Assembly (NCBI GenBank): GCA_913050015.1
Contig: CAJXAZ010000004.1
Coordinates: forward strand, 1-39,052
Direction: 5' to 3'
Source: an uncultured Gammaproteobacteria bacterium
GTDB lineage: Bacteria; Pseudomonadota; Gammaproteobacteria; Magnimaribacterales; D2472
DNA length: 39,052 nucleotides
The notes beneath the pieces were generated by a model. It had not been told where the DNA came from. It saw only the letters and a list, made by a program, of their open reading frames with translations, and did not search any database. The position numbers were made by a program, and so were the translations under genes. Shown here piece after piece: positions 24,216-32,617 of the stretch; position 1 is the first letter of the stretch, and each line of letters starts with the position of its first letter.

Positions 24216-26204
24216 ATGAATATTTTTTACTATGATGTAGCTGTGTCAATACCCTTAAGGCAATGCTTTACTTATAAATTCGATTCAAAGATAAAAAAAG
24301 GAACTAGAGTTGCCGTTCCTTTTGGAAAAAGAGTTTTAGTTGGGATAATTGTTAAGAATATTCAAAAGCCCGATGCTTTGGATAGTAAAAGTACTATAAA
24401 AAGTATTTTAAACATTCAAGACAGCGAAATAGTCTTTGAAAAACCATTGTTTGATTCAATTTTATGGGCATCTGAATATTACCAACATCCAATAGGAGAG
24501 GTTTTTAATACCTTCATTCCAACTGAATTAAGAAAGGTTGATAAAAAAACTATTGAGCCTATCGGCGATCACTCAGAATATACCGTTAAAGAATCTGATA
24601 AAAAATTTGAATTAACTTTCGAACAGGAAGGCGCCATAAAAAAACTTTCAAGAGTTAAAACTTTTTCGCCCTCTCTTCTGTATGGCGTGACTGGCTCTGG
24701 AAAAACAGAAGTTTATCTGAGACTTGCCGAGCAATGCCTTAAAGAGAATAAGTCTATTCTTATTCTTGTCCCAGAGATCAATCTAACTCCTCAATTATTT
24801 TCAAGGTTTGAAGATAGGTTTACTGGGGATATAGGCTTGTACCATTCAAGACAAACATCAGTAAGAAGACTAAAAACTTGGCTCAAGGCTAAGTTTGGAG
24901 AAATAAAGATTGTTATAGGAACAAGATCATCTGTGCTCATGCCCCTAAAAAATATTGGTTTAATAATTATAGATGAAGAGCATGACCAATCTTTTAGACA
25001 ATCTGAAGGTTTTAAATTCTCTGCAAGGGATCTTGCAATCAAAAGATCTCAACTAGAAAATATCCCAATTGTTTTAGGCTCTGCCACTCCGTCCTTACAG
25101 ACATTAAAATTAGTAAGAGAGAAAAAATTTATCCAAGTAGATATATTAAGCAGAGTAGATGGAAGGAAGCCACCCAAACTAATAACTTTAGATATAAACA
25201 ATAGCCCTTTAACCGGAGGCATGGCTATAGAAACTATAGATGCTATAGAGGCAACAGTTAAAAAAGGAAATCAGGTTTTAGTTTTTATAAACAGAAGAGG
25301 CTTTGCGCCTCTTTTCGAATGTGGAGGGTGTGGGTGGATTGCTGATTGTCATTCGTGTGATACAAATCTAGTCTTTCATCAATCTAGAGATAGGTTGATT
25401 TGTCATAGATGTGAATCAGCATACAAAGTCACATCTAGCTGTCCAAAATGCTCATCTAGAGATCTGCATATGCATGGAGCAGGAACGGAGAGAGTCGAAG
25501 AGGTTCTGGAAAATACATTTATTGATACTCCTATTATAAGAGTTGATCAAGATTCAACTAAGAGGGTAGGTGCTATGGAGGCAATAGTTGAAAAGATTCA
25601 CTCTTCTGACTCTGCGATTCTTGTTGGAACTCAGATGTTAGCCAAAGGCCATGATTTCCCTAAAGTAACTCTTAGCGTAATTCTAAATGCTGATAGCGGT
25701 TTAGTAAGCCCAGAAATTAACGCACTTGAAAAGATATCTCAACTGCTCATTCAAGTTTCAGGAAGAGCAGGAAGAAATAATAATCTTGCTAAAGTAATCA
25801 TCCAAACTAGATATCCAGATGATATTAATTTGAAAGAAATAAAAACGGGCGATTATCTAAACTTTGCTTCTCAGTGTCTTGATAAAAATTTTAAAATAAA
25901 CCATCCACCATTTTCTAGTATCTGTTTACTTAGATGCTCATCACCAACTCAAAAGAGTAATTCTATTTTCCTAGAAAAGGCAGTTAGAACTTTAGCGAAC
26001 AAACCAGATGTAAGCGCTATAGGGCCATTACCTTCTCTAGTATCAAAATCAAAGGGAAACTATAGGCATCATATTTATATACAAACATCTAAAAAAGCTT
26101 TTCTTAATAAGGTTTTAAAATTTTTAGTTGTTGAGTTTGAGAAATGGCCAGAATCTAAAAAAGTAAAATGGTCTTTTGATATTGATCCTGTGGATATAAA
26201 TTAG
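24216..26204 (+). CDS. priA: primosomal protein N', replication restart helicase PriA
   Basis: PriA recognises stalled replication forks and reloads the replisome. The DNA-binding N-terminus (YYDVAVSIPLRQCFTYKF, VPFGKRVLVGI) precedes the Walker A YGVTGSGKTEVYL and the DEEH box IIDEEHDQSF. Eight zinc-binding cysteines follow in CGGCGWIADCHSC and CHRCESAYKVTSSCPKC. The best start is ATG at 24216 (MNIFYYD), 662 residues (E. coli 732); the frame extends upstream to 24171 without homology and no good ribosome-binding site is seen. Its 3' end overlaps the amiC stop by 4 bases. Confidence 0.95.
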   Translation: MNIFYYDVAVSIPLRQCFTYKFDSKIKKGTRVAVPFGKRVLVGIIVKNIQKPDALDSKSTIKSILNIQDSEIVFEKPLFDSILWASEYYQHPIGEVFNTFIPTELRKVDKKTIEPIGDHSEYTVKESDKKFELTFEQEGAIKKLSRVKTFSPSLLYGVTGSGKTEVYLRLAEQCLKENKSILILVPEINLTPQLFSRFEDRFTGDIGLYHSRQTSVRRLKTWLKAKFGEIKIVIGTRSSVLMPLKNIGLIIIDEEHDQSFRQSEGFKFSARDLAIKRSQLENIPIVLGSATPSLQTLKLVREKKFIQVDILSRVDGRKPPKLITLDINNSPLTGGMAIETIDAIEATVKKGNQVLVFINRRGFAPLFECGGCGWIADCHSCDTNLVFHQSRDRLICHRCESAYKVTSSCPKCSSRDLHMHGAGTERVEEVLENTFIDTPIIRVDQDSTKRVGAMEAIVEKIHSSDSAILVGTQMLAKGHDFPKVTLSVILNADSGLVSPEINALEKISQLLIQVSGRAGRNNNLAKVIIQTRYPDDINLKEIKTGDYLNFASQCLDKNFKINHPPFSSICLLRCSSPTQKSNSIFLEKAVRTLANKPDVSAIGPLPSLVSKSKGNYRHHIYIQTSKKAFLNKVLKFLVVEFEKWPESKKVKWSFDIDPVDIN

Positions 26205-27460
26205 ATATATAGCTTTAGAAATTGTCCTGGATAGATAGGTTTATTTCTTAGATTATTATCGTTACTTATAGTCTCAACAGTCACCCCGAATCTAATGGCT
26301 ATTTCTGAAAGGACATCTCCCTTTTGAATTTCATAGATTACATGATCAGGCATACTTTCCATAAAAGTATTTGGCTTTGGTTTTTCTTTAAAGTAGTTAT
26401 GAATACCAAGGAAAACTGATCTTGCTATCATTCTTCTGCCAGCCTTACCTTTCAATCTTTTAGCATCATCTGGGTTGGATATGAATCCTGATTCTACAAG
26501 TATGGAGGGTATATCAATTGACTTTAGGACTCTAAAGTCAGCATATTCAACCTGTTTTTTATGGATTTTTGTAAAGGGATCTCTTTTTAATTGCTCTAAA
26601 ACCTTATCTCCAAGTATTTTACTATTTTTAATCTTTGCTTCGTAAACAAGTTGATAAAGAGTTCTTGCAGCATCTTCATCAAAATCATCTACATCTAATT
26701 TTCCAATTTTTGACTTTACAGATGGGTTGTTTCTAAGCTCTTTCTTAGAAAGATTTTTAGCTGTAATGCTAGACGCCTCTTCAGACCATATAAAGACAGA
26801 AGCCCCTTTGACTGCCGCTAATCTAAAGGCATCAGCATGAATTGAAACAAATATATCAGCACCAACTTTTCGAGCATCTTGATATCTATCATTTAGATCT
26901 ACAAAACTATCATCATTTCTTATCATTACTGGTTTATAGCCTTTGGTATCTCTTAAAGTTCTCTCAAGTTCTCTAGCTATCAATAGTGTTATATCTTTTT
27001 CTAAAATATTATTTTTCCCCACTGCTCCTGGATCTTTTCCACCATGACCGGCATCTATTGCAACAATAATATCTCTAATATTTTTCTTTATATTCCTATC
27101 TTTTTTTATTTCTAAATTAAGTAATACGCCATTATTTGTCTGAACTTGCCATGGCTTTTTCCAGTAAACAGATTCATAAAGATCAACAACTATTTTAGAA
27201 ATATCTCCATCAGACGATGCTCTTACTTTTTTTATAGGATAGTTATATGGCTCATCTATAATATTTTTTAGTTGAGATTGATTCACCTCAATAACAATTC
27301 TAGATGGGTTGTTAAGCGCGTATGAATTTAAGTATGAAACTTTATCAAGCTTAAAAGTGACTCTGATGCTGTCGCTACCAATGTCCTTTATCTCTTTAAG
27401 CATTAGCTCATTGCCTTCAACACAAGAGAAGAATAAAAGAGCAATTAAAATTTTACGCAT
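26201..27460 (-). CDS. amiC: N-acetylmuramoyl-L-alanine amidase (AmiB/AmiC type) with AMIN and LysM domains
   Basis: This periplasmic amidase splits septal peptidoglycan during daughter-cell separation. After a signal peptide (MRKILIALLFFSCVEGNEL) come an AMIN domain (about 20-120), an Amidase_3 domain with the zinc ligands in AIDAGHGGKDPGAVG, LEKDI, VSIHADAF and LVESGFISNPDD, and a C-terminal LysM (VIYEIQKGDVLSEIAIRFGV). The start is ATG at 27460, inside tsaE by 8 bases, giving 419 residues. This AMIN-amidase-LysM layout is common outside enterics. mutL, the usual next gene, is missing because priA converges here. Confidence 0.93.
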   Translation of the reverse strand: MRKILIALLFFSCVEGNELMLKEIKDIGSDSIRVTFKLDKVSYLNSYALNNPSRIVIEVNQSQLKNIIDEPYNYPIKKVRASSDGDISKIVVDLYESVYWKKPWQVQTNNGVLLNLEIKKDRNIKKNIRDIIVAIDAGHGGKDPGAVGKNNILEKDITLLIARELERTLRDTKGYKPVMIRNDDSFVDLNDRYQDARKVGADIFVSIHADAFRLAAVKGASVFIWSEEASSITAKNLSKKELRNNPSVKSKIGKLDVDDFDEDAARTLYQLVYEAKIKNSKILGDKVLEQLKRDPFTKIHKKQVEYADFRVLKSIDIPSILVESGFISNPDDAKRLKGKAGRRMIARSVFLGIHNYFKEKPKPNTFMESMPDHVIYEIQKGDVLSEIAIRFGVTVETISNDNNLRNKPIYPGQFLKLYI

Positions 27461-27914
27461 AATCTTTGGCCCATTTCTCAAAATCATTAGTCTTCGAAAG
27501 AATTGATATTTCTCTCCCATCTGCAATATGCTCGAATATAATTTTTAAATCATATTCTCTTCTAACTTGTAGCCTTTCAGGCCATTCAATAATTATAATT
27601 TTTTTAGAATCAACGGCTCTCTCTAAGTCGAATATATCAATATCTTGTGCTTCATTTGTTCTATATAAATCTATATGAAGAAATAAAAGATCTTTTAATT
27701 CATATTCTTCGCAGAGTGTATAGGTAGGACTTTTTACAATATCTTGCCAGCCACTATTCTGTATGATCGATCTCGTAAGAAATGTCTTACCAGCTCCTAA
27801 GTCGCCTTCAAGATGGATCTCAATTGAACTACTCTTACTGTTAATAATTTTTTGAGCAATATCTTTGCCAATATTATTCGTTGCATCATCATTTTGTAAG
27901 ATTAGTTTTGTCAT
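27453..27914 (-). CDS. tsaE: TsaE, ATPase for threonylcarbamoyl-adenosine tRNA modification
   Basis: TsaE is the P-loop partner of TsaB-TsaD in making t6A37 in ANN-decoding tRNAs. The 153-residue protein has the Walker A motif LEGDLGAGKTFLTRSII, SPTYTLCEEYE, and the downstream HIDLYR and IIEWPERL motifs of the family. It precedes amiC with an 8-base overlap, the usual gammaproteobacterial order. The upstream gene's stop is only 4 bases away, so it is probably in one transcript with the paraoxonase-like gene. Confidence 0.95.
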   Translation of the reverse strand: MTKLILQNDDATNNIGKDIAQKIINSKSSSIEIHLEGDLGAGKTFLTRSIIQNSGWQDIVKSPTYTLCEEYELKDLLFLHIDLYRTNEAQDIDIFDLERAVDSKKIIIIEWPERLQVRREYDLKIIFEHIADGREISILSKTNDFEKWAKDYA

Positions 27915-27918
27915 TGAT

Positions 27919-29289
27919 TTATTTTTTAATAAAATAACCCATTCGATCAGAATGAAAAGAGCCCAAATAAATTATTTCATCTATTGGAACTGCAACAGTA
28001 GGAAGCCCAAAGACGCTTTTATTGAAAGAGGTTTTGTTTTTTAATTTGAAGGTCTCTATGTCTAATTCATGAATTGAGAATGGAAGAGAACAAGCTACTT
28101 TTTCACTACAATCACCAAAATCATTTGCTTGAAAGTCTAGAGAAGTTACCCACAGAGAGTTCTTATCAATATGAATATTATCAGGAGATTGAACGAAGTA
28201 ATCGAGTCCCATAGTGTTGTTGGATAGATCAAAAATTGATATTTTATCGCCTTGGTTATAGCTTATATATAGAAGATCTGAATCTTCATCAAGAAGTATG
28301 CCATTGGGTCCGCTGCCTTCTGTATTGGGAACTTTTGTAAAGTCTCCATCTTTCCAAATTACCACATGCCCTGAATTACTTTTGAATAAGGAATTCATCA
28401 ACCACTCATTCTCTGTAATATCTCTCCCATACATATGTGAGGCATAAAAACTTCCATCAGCCTTTAGGCCAATATCATTAAAATAAAGTTCCTCAGGAAC
28501 TGAAATACAACCCCTCCATGTAAGCTCCCATGACTCAGCATTTTTAGATAGCTCAAACATTTCCACAGATTCATAAGGAAAGTGATTTATAACTCCTATT
28601 TGATAACTGCCATCATCTCTTTGAACTATATCAATCCCATGAGGACCATAAGCATCAGCCTCTCCTCTAGAGCAGGATGCTTCACCCCATATATTTTTAT
28701 CTATGGTAATTTCTGGAATAATTTTTTGATTATTACTAAGATCTAAAAGAGCAAAATACCCTGGACCTGTTTCACCGTAGGGAGCAATTCCTCCAAATTC
28801 AGAAATAAGTAAAAACTTTTCATCAGGAGTAATAACAATATCTTCAGGATTTTGGAATCCGCAAATTACAGAAATGCTTTTATCTGATTCACATTTGCTA
28901 ATATCTTTTTGAGTTCCAAGGTAGTCATTGGTGACTATTAAAAAAGCTAAGTAAATAAATGCTAATGAAATAGGCACAGAAAACTTAAAGTAGTTTCTTA
29001 TAAATATAGGGATAATTTTTTTTATTTTTTCAAAATAAAATATTACTATCAAGCCTCTAATAACGAATATTAGACCAAGAGTAAATGTTACTAGTTTCCA
29101 TGAAGTCTCAAACCACATAGAATCTTTTGTCGACACATACAGGCAAAAAGTTCCGAGAACAACTGTAAAGAGGCCTAAAAGCTTAAGTTCTTTGGCGGCC
29201 ATAATTTTGTCAGATATTAAGACCATCAAGGGCTTAATTAAGATAAGTATGGATAGAAAAATAAAAAAGAAGAAATAAAAATAGTTCAT
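27919..29289 (-). CDS. membrane-anchored paraoxonase/lactonase-like beta-propeller
   Basis: This 456-residue protein has four hydrophobic segments in the first 125 residues (about 3-23, 36-54, 63-86, 103-124), then a beta-propeller. The propeller pattern resembles paraoxonases/arylesterases and SMP-30 lactonases: GPHGIDIV, VINHFPYESVEMFEL, FNDIGLKADGSFYASHMYG, GPNGILLDEDSDLLYIS, SPDNIHIDKNSLWVT and YLGSFHSDRMGYF align with HGI, VNHP, NDI, NGI and DNI motifs that bind calcium and form the active site in PON1. Four cysteines may form disulphides, consistent with periplasmic location. Substrate unknown. It sits between an alpha/beta hydrolase (10 bases) and tsaE. Confidence 0.72.
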   Translation of the reverse strand: MNYFYFFFFIFLSILILIKPLMVLISDKIMAAKELKLLGLFTVVLGTFCLYVSTKDSMWFETSWKLVTFTLGLIFVIRGLIVIFYFEKIKKIIPIFIRNYFKFSVPISLAFIYLAFLIVTNDYLGTQKDISKCESDKSISVICGFQNPEDIVITPDEKFLLISEFGGIAPYGETGPGYFALLDLSNNQKIIPEITIDKNIWGEASCSRGEADAYGPHGIDIVQRDDGSYQIGVINHFPYESVEMFELSKNAESWELTWRGCISVPEELYFNDIGLKADGSFYASHMYGRDITENEWLMNSLFKSNSGHVVIWKDGDFTKVPNTEGSGPNGILLDEDSDLLYISYNQGDKISIFDLSNNTMGLDYFVQSPDNIHIDKNSLWVTSLDFQANDFGDCSEKVACSLPFSIHELDIETFKLKNKTSFNKSVFGLPTVAVPIDEIIYLGSFHSDRMGYFIKK

Positions 29290-29299
29290 ATTGCAGGTA

Positions 29300-30196
29300 C
29301 TAGAATAAACGTTTTTTTATTATAGCAACTATCTCCAACGGCTTATCCAATGGAACATGGTGAGCAGCATCAGGAACGCCAATAAAGTCCATGCTGTCAG
29401 AGTATGTAGTAATTATATGTTCAAGAATTTTTCCAGAGGTTAGCAGGCTCTGCTCGCCGTGCACAAAGAGAGCCGGACAGGTAAAAGAGAATTCGTAACC
29501 AAATAGTCTTTCTAGAGATTTGAACATTAAATCATCAAATCGCCATCTCCATCCTTCAGAATTTTCTTTAACAGAGTGCTCTGCTATATATCTCATAAAC
29601 CAATCATTAGAACATTCTTGTTTAGGCATTAACCTGAATCTATTGAGAATAGATAATTTATCAGGATAGTGCTTGATCATTCTTAGAGGTCCGCCACCAC
29701 CTGTTCCACTTTCATAGTCGTAACCAGGGGGTCTTATAAATGTATCAATTAATATCAAGCTTGTAACTAAATCTTGATTCTCAGAAGCAACATATCCTGC
29801 AACTTGCCCACCTAAAGAATGGCCAACAAGGTATATATTTTTAAAGCCTTTTTCCTCTTTTTCCTTTTCAATAATTTCAACAATTGCATCGCCAAAATCT
29901 TTAATGCTGTACTTTTCTCTGAATCCTGACTCGCCCATACCAGGAAGATCTACAGCTATGACATTTGATTCTTGGGTAAGCTGTGGCGCTATTGGGTCCC
30001 ACCATTTTTTATGAGCCCCAGTTCCATGAATAAGAATAATTAGATTTTCATTATTGTCTTCAGAATTCCATTTTGAATAGGAAACATCTCCTAAGGTGTT
30101 TTCTAAAATATGATTGGTAGGTAATTTACCAATAGCTTCTTTAAACCAAGAGGGAGCATTAATAATGTCGTCTTGGAGATTGTTAGTTATTTCCAT
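29300..30196 (-). CDS. alpha/beta hydrolase
   Basis: This is a cytoplasmic alpha/beta-hydrolase-fold protein of 298 residues with no signal peptide. The oxyanion region is LIHGTGAHKKWW, the nucleophile elbow is VGHSLGGQ (Ser), and the catalytic His is in VPDAAHHVPLDKP; the acid is probably in the preceding strand. Substrate cannot be read from sequence. It is the first gene of the minus-strand run leading to amiC and is divergent from the Nudix gene, 32 bases away. The adjacent paraoxonase-like gene is another predicted ester or lactone hydrolase. Confidence 0.85.
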   Translation of the reverse strand: MEITNNLQDDIINAPSWFKEAIGKLPTNHILENTLGDVSYSKWNSEDNNENLIILIHGTGAHKKWWDPIAPQLTQESNVIAVDLPGMGESGFREKYSIKDFGDAIVEIIEKEKEEKGFKNIYLVGHSLGGQVAGYVASENQDLVTSLILIDTFIRPPGYDYESGTGGGGPLRMIKHYPDKLSILNRFRLMPKQECSNDWFMRYIAEHSVKENSEGWRWRFDDLMFKSLERLFGYEFSFTCPALFVHGEQSLLTSGKILEHIITTYSDSMDFIGVPDAAHHVPLDKPLEIVAIIKKRLF

Positions 30197-30228
30197 AAAC
30201 AGTATTCTAAGCTAAATAAAATATATAT

Positions 30229-31023
30229 ATGAAAAAAATTAACCTCACTCCAGCTGCAACCGTATTAGTCTTAAGAGATACGGATGATGGCATGGAAGTT
30301 TTTCTTGTTAAGAGATCTGCAAGACCTCCTTTTGGAAATTTATTTGTCTTTCCTGGGGGAAAGATTGATCAAGATGACTCTGAAAAAAATATCGCAGATT
30401 TGTGTGAAGGCTTAGATGATGTTCAAGCTTCAGAGAGTCTTGGAATAAGCTCTGGAGGTTTGGCTTACTGGGTTGCCTGTGTAAGAGAGTGTTTTGAAGA
30501 AGTTGGTATTCTTTTAGCTAAAAAAAGAGATGGAAGCCTTTTAGATTTAAACGGTGTTGAAAAAGAAAAATATACAAGCTACAGAGAAATGCTTCTTAAA
30601 AATGAAATCAGCCTTTATCAAATATGCGAAACAGAAGGACTTATCTTAACTACGGATAACCTAGCACCATTCTCTCATTGGATTACTCCGGAAATAGAGG
30701 AAAGAAGGTTTGATACAAGGTTTTTTATAGCATGCCTTCCAGATAACCAGACAGGGGAGCATGACGGCAGCGAATTAACCGATAGTTTATGGATTAATCC
30801 AAAAGAAGCGCTTAAAAAAGCATCTAATGGCGATATCCAAATGATTATGCCAACTATCAAGAATCTTCAGCAATGTGAGAATTATGACTCTGCTTCCCAG
30901 CTTCTAGAAGATCAGAAAAAACTTACAAGCGAAGATATACCAGCAATACTGCCTAAATTTTTTAAGAAAGATGGCAACTGGGTTGGCCTATTGCCTGATG
31001 ACCCAGACTACAAAAACCATTAA
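30229..31023 (+). CDS. NUDT19-like Nudix hydrolase (possible acyl-CoA diphosphatase)
   Basis: This 264-residue Nudix protein opens AATVLVLRDTDDGMEVFLVKRS and continues VFPGGKIDQDDS, then an insertion of about 45 residues before the Nudix helix RECFEEVGILLA. The split Nudix box with a long insert is typical of NUDT19 and its bacterial relatives, which hydrolyse coenzyme A and acyl-CoA. Specificity is inferred from that architecture. The LACTB2-like gene follows 9 bases downstream on the same strand. Confidence 0.82.
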   Translation: MKKINLTPAATVLVLRDTDDGMEVFLVKRSARPPFGNLFVFPGGKIDQDDSEKNIADLCEGLDDVQASESLGISSGGLAYWVACVRECFEEVGILLAKKRDGSLLDLNGVEKEKYTSYREMLLKNEISLYQICETEGLILTTDNLAPFSHWITPEIEERRFDTRFFIACLPDNQTGEHDGSELTDSLWINPKEALKKASNGDIQMIMPTIKNLQQCENYDSASQLLEDQKKLTSEDIPAILPKFFKKDGNWVGLLPDDPDYKNH

Positions 31024-31032
31024 TATAACTTT

Positions 31033-31836
31033 ATGGACATCGACCTTTTAAATAAAATAACAGCTCCCAACCCAGGCGTATTTACTGGGGGCGGAACTAA
31101 TGCATATTTGATTGGAAAAAACGACCTTACTTTAGTTGATCCTGGGCCCGCTATTGAAGAGCATATCGACAATATAATAAAAATTGCAGATGGAAAAATT
31201 AAAAGGATTTTAGTAACCCATACTCATAAAGACCATTCTCCTGCAGCACTTCCAATTTCTAAAATTCTTAATGTCCCGATGTATGGCAGACTTGTTGATG
31301 GTGACTCGCTTTGGGAGGACGAAACTTTTATCCCAGATATTGTTATGAGCGACGGAGATATTATAGAAACAAGCGAATATTCTATTAAAGCAATTCACAC
31401 ACCTGGTCATGCCTCAAATCATTTATGTTTTTTAATTCCAGAAATTAATTGCCTATTAACCGGTGATCATATTATGGATGGATCAACAGTCGTTATTGCT
31501 CCGCCTGATGGAGACATGACTAAATATATATCATCCCTTGAAAAATTATTTAATTATAAGGTTGATACGTTTGCTCCTGGTCATGGAAACTATATGCATG
31601 AACCTGAAAAGACAATTCAGGCAATTATCAGGCATAGGCTGACAAGAGAAGGGAAGGTCTTTAGGAGGCTTGAAGAGGCGGGCAGTTCAGACTTAGATCA
31701 GCTAGTGAAGCTTGTTTATGATGATGTTTCAGAGATGCTATACCCAATAGCCAAATTTAGTTTGCAAGCTCACTTAATAAAGCTAATTGAAGAAAAAAAA
31801 GTAACTCTAGTTGCTGACAAATACAAGGCTATCTAA
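31033..31836 (+). CDS. LACTB2-like metallo-beta-lactamase-fold hydrolase
   Basis: This 267-residue metallo-beta-lactamase-fold protein has NPGVFTGGGTNAYLIG at the N-terminus, the metal motif HTHKDHSPAA (HxHxDH), HTPGHASNHLC, LTGDHIM and APGHGNYM, and a C-terminal winged-helix-like region. The order and the GGTNAYLIG start are those of LACTB2 and related bacterial proteins. The cellular substrate is unknown; RNA and small-molecule esters are both possible. It is co-directional with the Nudix gene and overlaps the convergent membrane-protein stop by 4 bases. Confidence 0.85.
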   Translation: MDIDLLNKITAPNPGVFTGGGTNAYLIGKNDLTLVDPGPAIEEHIDNIIKIADGKIKRILVTHTHKDHSPAALPISKILNVPMYGRLVDGDSLWEDETFIPDIVMSDGDIIETSEYSIKAIHTPGHASNHLCFLIPEINCLLTGDHIMDGSTVVIAPPDGDMTKYISSLEKLFNYKVDTFAPGHGNYMHEPEKTIQAIIRHRLTREGKVFRRLEEAGSSDLDQLVKLVYDDVSEMLYPIAKFSLQAHLIKLIEEKKVTLVADKYKAI

Positions 31837-32228
31837 GCTTCTTTGGTTGGGTCCCACAAAACTAAATTCTTAGTCTTGAGTCTGTTCATAACTAATTTGT
31901 ATCTTGATTGTTCATCACGCCATTCTTTTAACCAGTTCTCGCCATCTCTCTCGGCATCTACAAAAATCGCATTAGTAAAAGCTAGTGGAATTACTACTGC
32001 TGCATGAACCAATATACTTGTAAGAATACTGTATCCAATAAACCCTAACCAAAAGATTGCTATCACTCCAAAAGTTATACTCCAAATAGTAAACAACACC
32101 AACATAAAGTAAGTTTGTAGACTTGGATCCGGTATATATTTTAATGGGTTGTATTTCACGTTCATTACAACTCTCCACTTGTCTACTATGGACATTACTA
32201 TTCGTCTAAATATATTTGGTTTTTTCAT
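31833..32228 (-). CDS. conserved-looking small membrane protein, unknown function
   Basis: This 131-residue protein has two adjacent hydrophobic segments (about 40-62 and 65-88) and a charged C-terminal tail of about 40 residues (DAERDGENWLKEWRDEQSRY). Before the helices is a basic, proline-containing stretch with NPLKYIPDPSLQ. I do not recognise a family. It starts 2 bases after the lipoprotein stop, so the two are probably expressed together, downstream of acs. Its own stop overlaps the LACTB2-like stop on the other strand. Confidence 0.7.
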   Translation of the reverse strand: MKKPNIFRRIVMSIVDKWRVVMNVKYNPLKYIPDPSLQTYFMLVLFTIWSITFGVIAIFWLGFIGYSILTSILVHAAVVIPLAFTNAIFVDAERDGENWLKEWRDEQSRYKLVMNRLKTKNLVLWDPTKEA

Positions 32229-32230
32229 AG

Positions 32231-32617
32231 TTATTTTTGTTTTATCTTATTTAAATCGATTATCTTCTCAGTCTTTATTATATCAAAATCTTCACTAGTT
32301 TTCTTCAGCTTAGAAACCATTGGCTTATCCTGCTTTTTCGAAATCAAAATAATTTTATTTTTTTTACTTTTTAAAAATAATGCCATTTCATCTTTGGCTA
32401 CGGTTGAATCAACACAGTCATTTTGATCTTGCAATTCTTTAGAAATAGTAAAGTTATCTTCTATGTAATGCTGTCCAATTTGGGTAGCCTGCATACATTT
32501 CATCATTACGGCACCATAGTTTGCCTTGTTGGTTTCAGGGAGGATTGTGTTCTCAACATTCATAGATGAACAACCAACAATCCCAAACAGAAGAAATAGA
32601 GCTAGGAGTTTTTTCAT
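32231..32617 (-). CDS. small putative lipoprotein, unknown function
   Basis: A lipoprotein signal peptide is clear: MKKLLALFLLFGIVGCSS, with the lipobox IVGC and cysteine at residue 16. The mature part (112 residues) is lysine-rich, with two further cysteines, and ends in KIIDLNKIKQK. No family is recognised. The residue after the lipid cysteine is serine, which favours outer-membrane sorting by the Lol +2 rule. The ATG overlaps the acs TGA as ATGA, so it is translated with acetyl-CoA synthetase, an unexpected partner. Confidence 0.72.
   Translation of the reverse strand: MKKLLALFLLFGIVGCSSMNVENTILPETNKANYGAVMMKCMQATQIGQHYIEDNFTISKELQDQNDCVDSTVAKDEMALFLKSKKNKIILISKKQDKPMVSKLKKTSEDFDIIKTEKIIDLNKIKQK

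Noticed and set aside
24157..24249. N-terminal extension of L31 upstream of its conserved start
   Set aside because: The extra 31 residues have no L31 character and overlap the priA leader and first codons; the ATG at 24156 gives the standard 68-residue protein.
27461..27526. N-terminal extension of the amidase before its signal peptide
   Set aside because: It would put 22 residues in front of a clean signal peptide and overlap tsaE much further; ATG at 27460 is the natural start.
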